Shown piece by piece: positions 1-8,986 of a DNA stretch of 53,611 nt. This DNA is from Thermoproteota archaeon (GTDB taxonomy: Archaea > Thermoproteota > Thermoprotei_A > Sulfolobales > Acidilobaceae), in the NCBI GenBank assembly GCA_030549835.1, contig JAUQQR010000005.1, positions 1 to 53,611 of the forward strand, read 5' to 3'. The position numbers and the translations under genes were made by a program. Position 1 is the stretch's first letter. Each line of letters opens with the position of its first letter. The notes under the pieces are model-generated. The model saw nothing but the letters and a program-made list of their open reading frames with translations. It was not told where the DNA came from and searched no databases.

Positions 1-195
1 TTACCTGGCGAGGGATAGAGAGCTTTCATTTATAAGCTATCCCCGGAGGGTAGCATTACTCAAGATGTAGAGAGCCCGGGGATCATCCTAAACGCCCCTT
101 AGAGAGTGATACAAGTCCAATACCAATGTAGGGGAAACAAGATGAGGCGATGAAAGTAGCTAATATAAACTTATTTAAGAGCTGAACTCCTAGGG
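1..195 (+). mobile_element. IS-derived relic (left-end-type module), truncated by window edge
   Basis: This non-coding stretch resembles 40660-40850 along its length. Shared blocks, in order, are TACCTGG, a variant of the GAAAGCT/TTTATAA region, GCCCGGGG, a hairpin-like TCAYCCT...AGRGTGAT, CAATGYRGGGGAA, GATGAGGCRATGAA and AGAGCTGAAC. No gene is open across it. A similar module at 50491 (minus) is joined to a TnpB-type right end, so I read this as a relic of a TnpB element. It ends just before the DUF1122-like gene and may supply its promoter. The assignment to a mobile element is inference; the resemblance between copies is seen directly. Confidence 0.55.
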
Positions 196-202
196 TTTAA
201 GT

Positions 203-820
203 TTGGGTACTATGACTGTATATGAGTGTATTCATGGAGGGCTATCTAAACTCCTATCAAGTCCCCCTAGGCTATCTACTAGTGTTAAGGTAGAAGTTAA
301 GCCTGGCAGGTTTAAAGGCGAATATAATATAATATACTATAGTGATAAACTCATAGTCTTAACGCTAAAGGTATTTTGTGGTAGGGGCTACTATAGAGGG
401 TGGGTGGAGGTTTTTAATGTAGACCCAGAGTTTTTCTCTATAGTAGAAGATGAAGTATATAATGTAGTATCACAGGCTCTAAGGCCTGGGGAACCCCTAT
501 ACATTGATTATAGCTGGGATACTGAAACCATAAAGCTCCTAGACATAGGTGCTCCAGCTCAGTTAACAAGGATTGGTTTAAAACTTGTAGAGAGAGGATT
601 CACATGGTTTAAGGTATGGTATTATCCTGAGGGGTTTATGGAGGGTAATGTGAAGATACAAGCAGAGAAACCAGTAAATAGTATGATTTATAATATGCAC
701 CGCTTAGAGCTCTGCAAAGAGATTAAGGAGTTTATTGATAAGTGGAGTAGAGGGGGTGATAGAGTAGTGATGCTTGCTTTAGAAAGAGCTCATATTCTAG
801 CTAGTAGCCTGAAGTGCTAA
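203..820 (+). CDS. Conserved archaeal hypothetical protein, DUF1122-like
   Basis: A protein of about 200 residues with no signal peptide or membrane segment. It is rich in Tyr and Trp, with an acidic-basic C-terminal helix. The sequence resembles the crenarchaeal DUF1122 family, whose function is unknown; this is recognised from its general look, not a search. The reading frame opens at a TTG (203), but an ATG at 212 gives a better N-terminus. It is the first gene of a plus-strand run leading to a Brix protein and EF-2, 77 bp before the next gene. The DNA just upstream is an IS relic containing AT-rich TATA-like sequence, so transcription may start inside the relic. Confidence 0.6.
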   Translation: MGTMTVYECIHGGLSKLLSSPPRLSTSVKVEVKPGRFKGEYNIIYYSDKLIVLTLKVFCGRGYYRGWVEVFNVDPEFFSIVEDEVYNVVSQALRPGEPLYIDYSWDTETIKLLDIGAPAQLTRIGLKLVERGFTWFKVWYYPEGFMEGNVKIQAEKPVNSMIYNMHRLELCKEIKEFIDKWSRGGDRVVMLALERAHILASSLKC

Positions 821-897
821 GCTGCTACTACTTATATCATGGGTTTAAGGTTAGAGGTTTAAGTATTAATTAAGTATAATATTATGGTACTGTAGTT

Positions 898-1455
898 TTG
901 GTGTATAAGATTCTAATTACTACTAGTAGGAGGCCTAGTCAGCGTGTTAGGAGCTTTGTAAAAGACCTAACTCTAGTTCTACCTGGCGCTTTTAGATTTA
1001 CTAGGGGTCATAGCTCTTATGAGGATCTAGCTAGAGAGGCCATTCACTCTGGGGTTACTAGAGTTATAATTGTTAGTGATATGAGGGGTAATCCTGGTAT
1101 TATTAGAGCTTACGATGTCTTAGTTAATCCTATAGGTTTAAAGAATATAGTGTCTATTATTGTATCTGGGGTTAAACTTGCTAGGGAAGCAGGACACTCT
1201 ACAAGTGCACCTATCGGGGTTAATGTATTAGCCGTTCTAAGTGATGAGAGTAGTATTGCTGAAGAATTTACTGAAGCTTTCATAAAAGCATTCTACGCCA
1301 GAGTATATCATAGTAGCCTAGCTGAGAATAGCATAGTAGCTAGTATTATTGGGTTAGGTAGAGACACTGTCAAAGTTACATTTACATATAGAGGTAACCC
1401 TATAGGACCTATTCTTAGACTAAGGAGGCCTCACGTAATGATAAAAGATGATTAA
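898..1455 (+). CDS. Brix domain-containing ribosome biogenesis protein (Imp4-like)
   Basis: A 185-residue protein matching the archaeal single-domain Brix/Imp4 family. It has an N-terminal ITTSRRPSQRVRSF block, then a GAFRFTRGHSSYEDL segment, and ITRVIIVSDMRGNPG-like strands in the first half. The family binds rRNA or snoRNA-like RNA and helps early ribosomal subunit assembly in the cytoplasm. The frame starts at TTG 898 with an adjacent GTG at 901; I favour the GTG. A T/A-rich stretch at about 856-885 could be its promoter. It sits upstream of EF-2, a plausible translation-related pairing, with its own gap of about 50 bp. Confidence 0.85.
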   Translation: MVYKILITTSRRPSQRVRSFVKDLTLVLPGAFRFTRGHSSYEDLAREAIHSGVTRVIIVSDMRGNPGIIRAYDVLVNPIGLKNIVSIIVSGVKLAREAGHSTSAPIGVNVLAVLSDESSIAEEFTEAFIKAFYARVYHSSLAENSIVASIIGLGRDTVKVTFTYRGNPIGPILRLRRPHVMIKDD

Positions 1456-1508
1456 ATTTTGGGCTAACTATCAGGTTTTTAAGTCTACGTATAAAGTCTT
1501 TAGCATAG

Positions 1509-3731
1509 GTGGATGTAATGAGTGCTAGGGTTAAGGTTGTATCAGAAATTGAGAAGATTATGGGTAATATAGAACAAGTTAGGAATATAGGTATAATTGC
1601 CCACGTAGATCACGGAAAAACTACTACTAGTGATAGCTTACTAGCAGCTGCTGGAATAATATCTGAGAGGATAGCTGGAGAAGCTTTAGTCCTAGACTAT
1701 CTTACCGTTGAGAAACAGAGAGGAATAACAGTTAAAGCTGCTAATATAAGCTTATACCACGAGTATGGCGGGAAGCCCTACGTTATAAACCTAATTGATA
1801 CTCCAGGTCATGTAGATTTTAGTGGTAAAGTAACTAGAAGTTTAAGAGTCTTAGATGGTGCTATTGTAGTAGTAGACTCTGTAGAAGGTGTTATGACCCA
1901 AACCGAGACTGTAATAAGGCAAGCATTAGAGGAACGTGTTAGACCAGTACTCTTTATTAATAAGGTTGATAGACTAGTAAAAGAGCTTAAAATGACCCCA
2001 GAAAAACTACAAGAGAGATTTCTTGAAATCATTAGAGATGTTAATAACCTAATAGAAACTTATGGAGAAACAGAGTTCGCGAAGAAATGGAAGATAAACC
2101 CAGCTGAAGGTAATGTAGTGTTTGGTAGCGCAAGAGATAAATGGGGAGTAAGCGTTCCAATGGTTAGGAAGAAGGGGGTTAGCTTATCTGAAGTTATTAA
2201 AGCTTACGAAACTGATAATAAGGATCTTATAGCACAATTATCTAAAAGAATGCCCTTACATGAGGCTTTACTAGATATGGTTGTAAGATTCATACCTAAT
2301 CCTAAGGAAGCACAGAGATATAGAATACCGAAGATATGGAGGGGGAACTTGGATACTGAACTAGGCAAAGCAATGATTAATGCTGACTCTAACGGTCCAC
2401 TTGTATTCTTTATAAATGATGTGAGAGTTGAGAAAGCAGGATTAGTAGCTACAGGTAGAGTATTCTCTGGAACTTTAGAGCCCGGAGTTGAGGTCTACCT
2501 AGTTAATGCTGGAAGACAGGCTAGAGTATTACAGGTAAGTCTATATATGGGTCCATTTAGAGAGATAACTAAGGCTATTACAGCTGGTAACATAGGAGCA
2601 TTAATGGGTATAGAAGATGTTAGATCTGGTGAAACTCTTGTTAGCGTTAATAGCTTGAGTCAAGCAGCCCCATTCGAGCACTTAAGGTATGTGAGTGAAC
2701 CTGTAGTAACTATAGCTGTTGAGCCTCTAAAAGTTCAAGATCTACCCAAGATGGTAGATTCCCTTAGAAAACTTACAATAGAGGATCCAAACCTACTATT
2801 AAAGATTAATGAAGAGACAGGAGAATACTTATTATCAGGTATGGGCCCATTACACCTTGAAATAGCATTAACAATATTAAAGGAGAAGTTTGGAGTAGAT
2901 GTGAAAACATCCCAACCAATAGTAGTTTATAGAGAGACTATTAGAGACTCTAGCCAAGTATTTGAAAGTAAAAGTCCTAATAAACATAATAGATTATATA
3001 TAAGCGTTGAGCCTCTAAATGAGGAAACCATAGAGTTAATAGCTAAAGGTATAGTCAGGGAGGACCAGGATATAAAGGAGAGAGCAGCAATACTACGAGA
3101 TAAGGCTGGATGGGATTATGATGAAGCCAGGAGGATATGGGCTATAGATGATAACTATAATATAATGGTAGATAGAACAGCTGGAGTACAGTACCTTAGA
3201 GAAGTTAAGGATACGATAATAGCAGGGTTTAGATTAGCACTTAAAGAAGGACCATTAGCAGCGGAGCCTGTCAGAGGTATTAAAGTCATATTACATGATG
3301 CTTTAATACATGAAGACCCAGCTCATAGAGGGCCTGGGCAGCTATATCCGGCAACTAGAAATGCTATATGGGCTGGGATATTAACATCAAAACCTGTGCT
3401 ACTAGAACCTTTGCAAAAACTAGATATAAGACTGCCTATGGACTACGTTAGTAGTATTGCCGCTTTATTAGCTAGAAAGAGAGGTAAAATACTAGATGTT
3501 ATTAGTCATGGAGTGGCAGCTAGAGTTATAGCTGAAATACCAGTAGCTGAAAGTTTTGATCTAGCTAGTGAGCTTAGAGGAGCTACTGCTGGGAAAGCGT
3601 TTTGGGGTGTAGAGTTTAGTAGATGGGCTCCAGTACCGGATACAATGCTAGATGAGCTAATAAAAGCTATTAGGAAGAGGAAGGGACTACCACCAAGCCT
3701 ATTATCATTAAGTGATCTCTTAGGACCTTAA
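1509..3731 (+). CDS. fusA: Translation elongation factor 2 (aEF-2)
   Basis: The GTPase that translocates the ribosome. From ATG 1518 the product has 737 residues, the usual aEF-2 size. G1 is AHVDHGKTT (about residues 28-36), G3 is DTPGHVDF and G4 is NKVD. The C-terminal half carries the DPAHRGPGQ loop, whose His (about residue 603) is the diphthamide site. The frame opens at GTG 1509, but the GGTGG at 1508-1512 fits a Shine-Dalgarno site for ATG 1518, so I prefer that start. It follows the Brix gene and precedes the nuo operon by 67 bp. No key motif is missing. Confidence 0.97.
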   Translation: MDVMSARVKVVSEIEKIMGNIEQVRNIGIIAHVDHGKTTTSDSLLAAAGIISERIAGEALVLDYLTVEKQRGITVKAANISLYHEYGGKPYVINLIDTPGHVDFSGKVTRSLRVLDGAIVVVDSVEGVMTQTETVIRQALEERVRPVLFINKVDRLVKELKMTPEKLQERFLEIIRDVNNLIETYGETEFAKKWKINPAEGNVVFGSARDKWGVSVPMVRKKGVSLSEVIKAYETDNKDLIAQLSKRMPLHEALLDMVVRFIPNPKEAQRYRIPKIWRGNLDTELGKAMINADSNGPLVFFINDVRVEKAGLVATGRVFSGTLEPGVEVYLVNAGRQARVLQVSLYMGPFREITKAITAGNIGALMGIEDVRSGETLVSVNSLSQAAPFEHLRYVSEPVVTIAVEPLKVQDLPKMVDSLRKLTIEDPNLLLKINEETGEYLLSGMGPLHLEIALTILKEKFGVDVKTSQPIVVYRETIRDSSQVFESKSPNKHNRLYISVEPLNEETIELIAKGIVREDQDIKERAAILRDKAGWDYDEARRIWAIDDNYNIMVDRTAGVQYLREVKDTIIAGFRLALKEGPLAAEPVRGIKVILHDALIHEDPAHRGPGQLYPATRNAIWAGILTSKPVLLEPLQKLDIRLPMDYVSSIAALLARKRGKILDVISHGVAARVIAEIPVAESFDLASELRGATAGKAFWGVEFSRWAPVPDTMLDELIKAIRKRKGLPPSLLSLSDLLGP

Positions 3732-3798
3732 CTATTAAGAAATATATATTCCTTTGTATAGTTTAAAATTTATAAGTTAAATTTTAAAATAAAATGTT

Positions 3799-4221
3799 TT
3801 GGGTGTTAGTGTGTTGCTTGATATATTATATAGTAGTAGTGTAAAAACTATATTATCTATTGTAGTTATTCCAGCTCTAGTCTTAATAATTACTTTAGGA
3901 TTAGTCTATATTCTAGCACTCCTTACAAGTGGTAGGCCAGATATTGAGAATCGTGAAGTATTTAAGTATAGAAGATATGAGTCTGGGAACCCAGCGAAAG
4001 GTGAGGCTAGGAGAGCTGTCTCTATGCAGTACTTCGGCTACCTAGTATTATTCCTAGCAGTTGAGCCGGCAGTCATCTTATTTGCTCTTACACTTCTAGC
4101 TAGTCATGATATTAGGGCTAGAATACTTAGCATATACATTATTTTATTAGCTGTCTTTATACCACTATTAATCTATGGTATTAGAGAGTCTAGGAGGATT
4201 GAGTCTTGGATTTTAGATTAG
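3799..4221 (+). CDS. nuoA: Complex I-like subunit A (NuoA)
   Basis: A small membrane subunit of the proton-pumping oxidoreductase arm, about 140 residues. Three hydrophobic helices are seen (about 18-44, 78-102, 108-130). The loop between the first two holds the family pattern FKYRRYESGNPAKGEAR, ending QYFGYLVLFLAVEPA, typical of subunit 3/NuoA. The listed start is TTG; other TTG/GTG codons follow within ten residues, so the N-terminus is uncertain. A strong AT-rich tract (3755-3795, including TTTATAAGTTAAA) lies just upstream and is the likely operon promoter, giving a very short leader. First gene of an eleven-gene nuo operon. Confidence 0.9.
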   Translation: MGVSVLLDILYSSSVKTILSIVVIPALVLIITLGLVYILALLTSGRPDIENREVFKYRRYESGNPAKGEARRAVSMQYFGYLVLFLAVEPAVILFALTLLASHDIRARILSIYIILLAVFIPLLIYGIRESRRIESWILD

Positions 4222-4233
4222 AGGTGGCGGGAT

Positions 4234-4827
4234 TTGAAGGGTAGTAGTATAGATAGAGTATATGTTGGGAATTTAAACATAGCTGCTAGAAGAGCTAGAG
4301 ATCTTCTACTAGGTAAACTTAAACTAGGTGAAATCGTAGACTGGGCTACAACATTTAGCCTATGGCCCGTACACCTACTGACTAGCTGTTGTGGAGCAGA
4401 GTTTGCCGCAACTTGGAGTCCTAGATTTGATGCTGAGCAGTACGGCGCCCTACCATGGGTTGGGCCGAGACAGACAAACTTTATAGTAATAGAAGGTACT
4501 GTGACTAGGAAAATGGCATGTGCTCTTAGAATTACATATGAGCAAATGCCTAACCCTAAGTTTGTAATAGCCATGGGCGCATGTGCTCTCGATGGGGGAT
4601 TATTCTATAATAGTTATAATATAGTAAGGCCTTGGGAGGTGGTTCCTGTAGATATATATATTCCAGGGTGCCCCCCACCACCAGAGGCTTTAGCTAGAGC
4701 TATTCTAGAGCTCAGGAAGAAGATAAGAGAGAAGAATATTGCTAGTAAGTGGCTCATAGAAGGATGGAGGAATGATAGAGACTATGTAAGTCCTAAGGAG
4801 GACGTGTGTAGATGGTGGAGGCCTTAA
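4234..4827 (+). CDS. nuoB: Complex I-like subunit B (NuoB), N2 [4Fe-4S] subunit
   Basis: The peripheral-arm subunit that binds the terminal N2 cluster next to the acceptor site. The four ligands of the family are visible: Cys52-Cys53 (TSCCGAEF), Cys117 (MGACALDGG) and Cys146 (PGCPPPPEA). At 197 residues it is of normal length. It starts with TTG, preceded by a GAGGTGG Shine-Dalgarno sequence. It lies 12 bp after nuoA and overlaps nuoC by 16 bp, so translation is probably coupled. The C-terminal tail (about 175-197) is basic/aromatic and not part of the conserved core. Confidence 0.96.
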   Translation: MKGSSIDRVYVGNLNIAARRARDLLLGKLKLGEIVDWATTFSLWPVHLLTSCCGAEFAATWSPRFDAEQYGALPWVGPRQTNFIVIEGTVTRKMACALRITYEQMPNPKFVIAMGACALDGGLFYNSYNIVRPWEVVPVDIYIPGCPPPPEALARAILELRKKIREKNIASKWLIEGWRNDRDYVSPKEDVCRWWRP

Positions 4828-5315
4828 GCCTAGACAATATAATTAATAGTATTAAGTTGAATCTTGAGGGTTTAGTTAAGAGTATAAGTATTAGTAAAGG
4901 ATATATTGAGGTAGTTGTTGATGCTAGCCATATCGTAGAGGCCGCATTAAAACTCAAAAGTATGGGTTACGACCATGTTAAAAGTATTACAGCTATTGAT
5001 TACCCTAAAGAGTCTAAGATAAGAGTAGTATACCATGCCTCTAGCTATATAAATGAGGACTTAGCTAAGACTATTATAGGCCTAACTGCTGATATCCCGA
5101 GAGATAATCCAGTAATAGATAGTTTATCCCAAGTGTGGAGGAGTGTAGAATTCCAGGAGAGGGAAGTATACGAGTTCTTTGGTGTAATATTCCGAGAACA
5201 CCCAGATTTAAGACCACTACTCGTCATACCTGAGCTTGCCGAGAAGAAAGTCTTAAGAAAAGACTTTATAGTTAAAGAGGAGAGTATCTATGAAGGAATC
5301 CCCCACAAGTACTAG
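4812..5315 (+). CDS. nuoC: Complex I-like subunit C (NuoC, 30 kDa-type)
   Basis: A soluble peripheral-arm subunit that packs against NuoD and NuoB. The signature region WRSVEFQEREVYEFFGV (about residues 110-126) is followed by the HPDLRPLL and RKDF motifs normal for the 30 kDa family. The 167-residue length is normal for archaeal NuoC, which is not fused to NuoD. The ATG lies inside the end of nuoB, and its 3' end overlaps nuoD by 26 bp. The last residues (GIPHKY) form a short tail. It has no redox centre of its own. Confidence 0.95.
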   Translation: MVEALSLDNIINSIKLNLEGLVKSISISKGYIEVVVDASHIVEAALKLKSMGYDHVKSITAIDYPKESKIRVVYHASSYINEDLAKTIIGLTADIPRDNPVIDSLSQVWRSVEFQEREVYEFFGVIFREHPDLRPLLVIPELAEKKVLRKDFIVKEESIYEGIPHKY

Positions 5316-6537
5316 TGATGTTACGATTAAAGAGCTCGAGACTAGGGGTATACAGGTTAGGAAGATAGAGAAAGAAGTATATGAGGTTTTCATCGGTCCA
5401 CAGCATCCAGGCTCAGGGCATATGAGGATAATTGTCAGATTAGATGGGGATATTATTGCTGAAGCTGACCCTGACATAGGCTATGTTCATAGAACTATGG
5501 AGAAACTTAGTGAAGTGAGGGAATGGCTTAAACCAATACCTCTCTTAGAGAGAATGACTATTATAGATGCATGTAACATAACAGTACCGTATGTTAATGC
5601 ATTAGAAAAGTTAATGGATAAAGCCCCACCCCCTAGAGCTAGTTATCTCAGAGTACTACTATGTGAAATTAACAGGGTAGCATCACACCTATACGGGTTT
5701 GGTATATTTGGAGTATTTCTAGGCCACTCTACAGCATATATGTGGGCTTTTGGGGATAGAGAAGTCTTTGTAGAGCTTGCAGAAATATTGACAGGAGCTA
5801 GGCTTACACACACATACCCTATTCCAGGCGGTGTTAGGAGAGATATGCCCCAAGACTTCCCCGAGATGGCTAGGAGAGCTGTTAAGTATATGAGGAGAAG
5901 ACTTATAGAGTACCAGAGAATATTTCTTGATAACCCAGTTATAGTTAAGAGGCTTGAAGGTGTAGGTGTTATATCTAAGAGCTTAGCAGCTGAATTAGGC
6001 ATAGTAGGTCCTAATATTAGAGGTAGTGGTATTAAATATGACGTTAGATTAATTGAGCCTTACGAGGTTTACGATGAGCTAGAGTTCGAGATACCAGTCT
6101 ATGAGGAAGGAGATGCTCTAGCCAGAACATGGGTTAGAGTTGAGGAGATTAAACAGAGCCTTAATATCATAGAGCAAGCTGTAGACTGGCTAGAGAGGCA
6201 TAAGGGAGAGCTTATATTAAGTAAGGATGATTACGATAAACTACCTAAGCTACACAAGGAAATATATGAGAAAACAGGGAGAGTTAAATTATTACCAGTA
6301 CATGCCTCTATGAAGATCCCAGCTGGGAAAGCTGTGGCTAGAGGAGAGGCTGGTAGAGGAGAGATATTTTATTACGTGGAGAGTGATGGGGGAACAGTAC
6401 CTTATAGAGTTAGAGTTGTTACACCATCAGCTAGGAATGCTATAGTATTTAAGTATATTGTCCCAGGACATAAGCTAATGGATCTCCCAGCAATATATGG
6501 TAGCATAGACTACTTCCCCCCAGAGTCTGATAGGTGA
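5290..6537 (+). CDS. nuoD: Complex I-like subunit D (NuoD, 49 kDa-type)
   Basis: The peripheral-arm subunit that forms the quinone pocket with NuoB in canonical complex I; 415 residues. Family features are GPQHPGSGHMR (36-46), DIGYVHRTMEK (62-72), CEINRVASHL and PIPGGVRRDMP. The [NiFe]-hydrogenase cysteines are absent, so it is not a hydrogenase large subunit. The C-terminus ends SIDYFPPESDR, close to the usual complex I ending. The region that carries the quinone-contacting Tyr in canonical enzymes reads PIPLLERM, with Leu85 where I would align that Tyr. ATG start inside the end of nuoC. Confidence 0.96.
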   Translation: MKESPTSTSDVTIKELETRGIQVRKIEKEVYEVFIGPQHPGSGHMRIIVRLDGDIIAEADPDIGYVHRTMEKLSEVREWLKPIPLLERMTIIDACNITVPYVNALEKLMDKAPPPRASYLRVLLCEINRVASHLYGFGIFGVFLGHSTAYMWAFGDREVFVELAEILTGARLTHTYPIPGGVRRDMPQDFPEMARRAVKYMRRRLIEYQRIFLDNPVIVKRLEGVGVISKSLAAELGIVGPNIRGSGIKYDVRLIEPYEVYDELEFEIPVYEEGDALARTWVRVEEIKQSLNIIEQAVDWLERHKGELILSKDDYDKLPKLHKEIYEKTGRVKLLPVHASMKIPAGKAVARGEAGRGEIFYYVESDGGTVPYRVRVVTPSARNAIVFKYIVPGHKLMDLPAIYGSIDYFPPESDR

Positions 6538-6543
6538 GGTTGA

Positions 6544-7569
6544 GTGGTGTTAGAGACACTACTATATATTATAGCTTACCCTCCACTATGGCAGGTCTTA
6601 ATAGTAGGATTTCTAGGATCTCTATTGATAGCTATGATAGCTATATGGTTTGAAAGGAAGACTGCAGCTAGAGTTCAGAGGAGGATAGGACCATACTGGG
6701 CCAGTCCTAAACTAGGCGGGTTCCTTAATATAATTGCTGATATGATTAGGTATGTTTTGCAACAGGTTATAATACCTACTAGTGTTGATAAGACGGCTTT
6801 TATATTAGCTCCAGTAGCTGCCTTGATAATAACTCTTCTACCCATAGTCTTTATACCCTTGTCTCCTATTGAAACCTTCTGGCCTATACCATCTATGGAT
6901 TATAGTCTACTGGTAGCTTTAGCATTAACAACAGTCCCCCCTCTACTCTTAATCGTAGCTGGGTGGGCTAGTAATAATAAGTTTGCAGTAATAGGTAGTC
7001 TTAGGGAATCATATATTATAACAGCTTATGAGCTAATAGCGGTTATCTCAATACTATCAGTCTCAGCTTCTACCTCAACATTTAACCTAGTAAGTATAGT
7101 TGAATACCAGGCTCCCCTTAAATGGTTTATAGTACTGAACCCGGTAGCCTTCCTAGCAGCGTTTCTCGCAATATTAATGTCTACATCAGCATTCCCATTC
7201 GAGATCCCCGAGTCTGAGCATGAAGTTGTAGCTGGACCATTCACAGAGTATAGTGGCATATTATATGCTTTAAACATGGGCGGCGCTTATATAAGAAGAT
7301 TCATATACTCTATACTCTTAGCTATCGTATTCTTAGGTGGATGGGCGCCCTACACTCCGCCCCTAGACTCAGGTCCATTGATGGGCATTATAGTTCCATC
7401 TATAATCGTAATTATTAAGGCTTCTATCATAGTATTAGCTATGAGTTTCCTAAGAGCTGTCTATGGTAGGTATAGGTTAGATCAAGCCCTAGAATATGCG
7501 TGGAAACTATTTCTACCCTTAGCTCTTCTAGGTTTAGGGTGGGCTATAATAGTGGGGTTTACTATATGA
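6544..7569 (+). CDS. nuoH: Complex I-like subunit H (NuoH)
   Basis: The membrane subunit joining the redox arm to the ion-pumping arm; 341 residues with about eight transmembrane helices. Family motifs are the N-terminal FERKTAARVQRRIGP loop, the GSLRESYIITAYE loop, and FPFEIPESEHEVVAGPFTEYSG with its conserved acidic residues. It starts with GTG six bases after nuoD stops. A 93-bp AT-rich gap follows before nuoI, the only sizeable break in the operon. Confidence 0.96.
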   Translation: MVLETLLYIIAYPPLWQVLIVGFLGSLLIAMIAIWFERKTAARVQRRIGPYWASPKLGGFLNIIADMIRYVLQQVIIPTSVDKTAFILAPVAALIITLLPIVFIPLSPIETFWPIPSMDYSLLVALALTTVPPLLLIVAGWASNNKFAVIGSLRESYIITAYELIAVISILSVSASTSTFNLVSIVEYQAPLKWFIVLNPVAFLAAFLAILMSTSAFPFEIPESEHEVVAGPFTEYSGILYALNMGGAYIRRFIYSILLAIVFLGGWAPYTPPLDSGPLMGIIVPSIIVIIKASIIVLAMSFLRAVYGRYRLDQALEYAWKLFLPLALLGLGWAIIVGFTI

Positions 7570-7662
7570 ACTTAGGTTTATATAGATAGATATATAAATA
7601 GAAAATATATAAGTTGTTTTTGTATAAATTAAGTTGGTGTTTAATAGTTAAGGTGGTTTAGA
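7570..7662 (+). promoter_or_regulatory. AT-rich gap in the nuo operon, possible internal promoter
   Basis: The other nuo genes overlap or lie within about 12 bp of each other, but here 93 bp separate nuoH from nuoI. The gap is very AT-rich with TATA-like stretches (around 7588-7612 and 7622-7634) and a GGTGG just before the nuoI GTG. This could be an internal archaeal promoter or a processing site. The base composition is seen; the function is inferred. Confidence 0.35.
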
Positions 7663-8211
7663 GTGCCTGCAAGAGTATCTCTGAAGAGTTTAAAGAGGAA
7701 AGGAGGATTATTTGATGGTGTTAAGTCTAATATACACGCGCTAGCTATAGGAGTAAAATATTTTATTAATCCTCAGAGGCTAACATTACTCTACCCTAAG
7801 GAGTACATAGAGCATAGGCCTAACTACAGGGGGTTCATAGTCTTTATTAAAGATAAGTGTATAAGCTGTGCGTCATGTGCTAGAATATGCCCCTCAGCAG
7901 CAATGAAGATGGTTAGAGTCTCCGAGATAGATCCTAAGCATCCAGATAAGCCTAAAATGAAGCAGTACCCAGTTATAAATTATCAGAGATGTATATTCTG
8001 CGGCTTCTGTGTCGATATATGTCCTACTGAAGCCTTATACCATACCCCCTTCCAGGATATTGTATATGAGAGCTTAGCTGATATGTTCTTAACTCTAAAC
8101 ACATTCCAAGAAGAGCCTCAGAGGCCTGTTATTAGGGAAGGACTACCTACTACCTATGAGTTCGATGAGGAGAGAGGTCTAGTTAAGAGGGTGAAGAGCA
8201 GTGGACCCTAA
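7663..8211 (+). CDS. nuoI: Complex I-like subunit I (NuoI), 2x[4Fe-4S] ferredoxin-type
   Basis: Carries the two [4Fe-4S] clusters that feed N2. Both binding motifs are intact: C66-x2-C69-x2-C72-x3-C76-P and C110-x2-C113-x2-C116-x3-C120-P. With NuoE, F and G absent from the operon, this subunit is the likely entry point for electrons, perhaps directly from ferredoxin (inference). GTG start with an upstream GGTGG. The 3' end overlaps nuoJ by 11 bp. At 182 residues it is a typical size. Confidence 0.96.
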   Translation: MPARVSLKSLKRKGGLFDGVKSNIHALAIGVKYFINPQRLTLLYPKEYIEHRPNYRGFIVFIKDKCISCASCARICPSAAMKMVRVSEIDPKHPDKPKMKQYPVINYQRCIFCGFCVDICPTEALYHTPFQDIVYESLADMFLTLNTFQEEPQRPVIREGLPTTYEFDEERGLVKRVKSSGP

Positions 8212-8680
8212 TATACTAGTATTATTGGCTTTAGTAACATCTATAGCATCTATAGTTGTAGCATTACTAGTTGTTAGTGTTAGAGACCTAGTATATGCTA
8301 GTAGCTTACTAGCAGTACTTGGGGGGTTGACAGCTGCTTTAACAGCTATAATAGGCTACTATCTAGTTGCTGCATTCATAATAATAGTCTATGTAGGTGC
8401 AGCAGTTATGTTTATAATAATATCTATATCTATGCTTGGTGGGGGTGGTTTAGAGACCTGGAATAGGGGTAGAGGTATTATAGCAGCTTTAATATCTCTT
8501 ATTATCTTAGCATTAGCATTCTCTAGGATTAATATTACCCAATACGCTTTCCCAGTATCTGTCGACTCTAGTATTGTAGCAAACTCTCTACTTACACACT
8601 ATGCACCTCTACTAGCTGTACTACTAGTAGCACTAGCTGTCACTGTATTAGAGGCTCTAGCTGTAGCTAGGAGGGGTTGA
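8201..8680 (+). CDS. nuoJ: Complex I-like subunit J (NuoJ)
   Basis: A membrane-arm subunit of 159 residues with five predicted hydrophobic helices. The third contains the family pattern YYLVAAFIIIVYVGAAVMF, a near-textbook NuoJ helix whose pi-bulge region takes part in coupling. It starts with GTG inside the end of nuoI and stops 3 bp before nuoK. The residues after helix 3 (SMLGGGGLETW) and the C-terminus are variable in this family. Confidence 0.94.
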   Translation: MDPNILVLLALVTSIASIVVALLVVSVRDLVYASSLLAVLGGLTAALTAIIGYYLVAAFIIIVYVGAAVMFIIISISMLGGGGLETWNRGRGIIAALISLIILALAFSRINITQYAFPVSVDSSIVANSLLTHYAPLLAVLLVALAVTVLEALAVARRG

Positions 8681-8683
8681 ACT

Positions 8684-8986
8684 ATGCTCCTCCTATCCTA
8701 TATTATTGTAACTACGGCTATAGTGATAGCGTCTATAGGTGTGTATGGTTTAGTATCTTCAAGGAACCTTATAAGGCAGCTTTTATCAATAGAGGTTATA
8801 TTTAATTCAGTGATATTATTAATGCTCATATTTATAGGGGGGAATCCTCATTTAGCTACAATGATTGCGATAATACTCGTATCAGTTGTTGCAGGAGAGG
8901 TTGTAATAGTTATGGCTTTAATATTGTCAATGTATAGGTCTGTTAAGACTCTATTATCAGACCCGCTAGAAGAGCCTGGTGTATGA
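8684..8986 (+). CDS. nuoK: Complex I-like subunit K (NuoK)
   Basis: A 100-residue membrane subunit with three helices, equivalent to ND4L and MrpC. The conserved acidic residues in helices 2 and 3 are visible: LLSIEVIFNSVILL and VSVVAGEVVIVMALIL. These Glu residues belong to the central proton-relay axis in the family. ATG start 3 bp after nuoJ. The stop codon overlaps the nuoM start in an ATGA, so the two are probably translationally coupled. Confidence 0.94.
   Translation: MLLLSYIIVTTAIVIASIGVYGLVSSRNLIRQLLSIEVIFNSVILLMLIFIGGNPHLATMIAIILVSVVAGEVVIVMALILSMYRSVKTLLSDPLEEPGV

Noticed and set aside
1808-2032. Minus-strand open frame inside EF-2 and similar antisense frames inside nuoD, nuoH, tmcA and gatB
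   Set aside because: All are antisense to strongly conserved genes and show no independent start signals or motifs.
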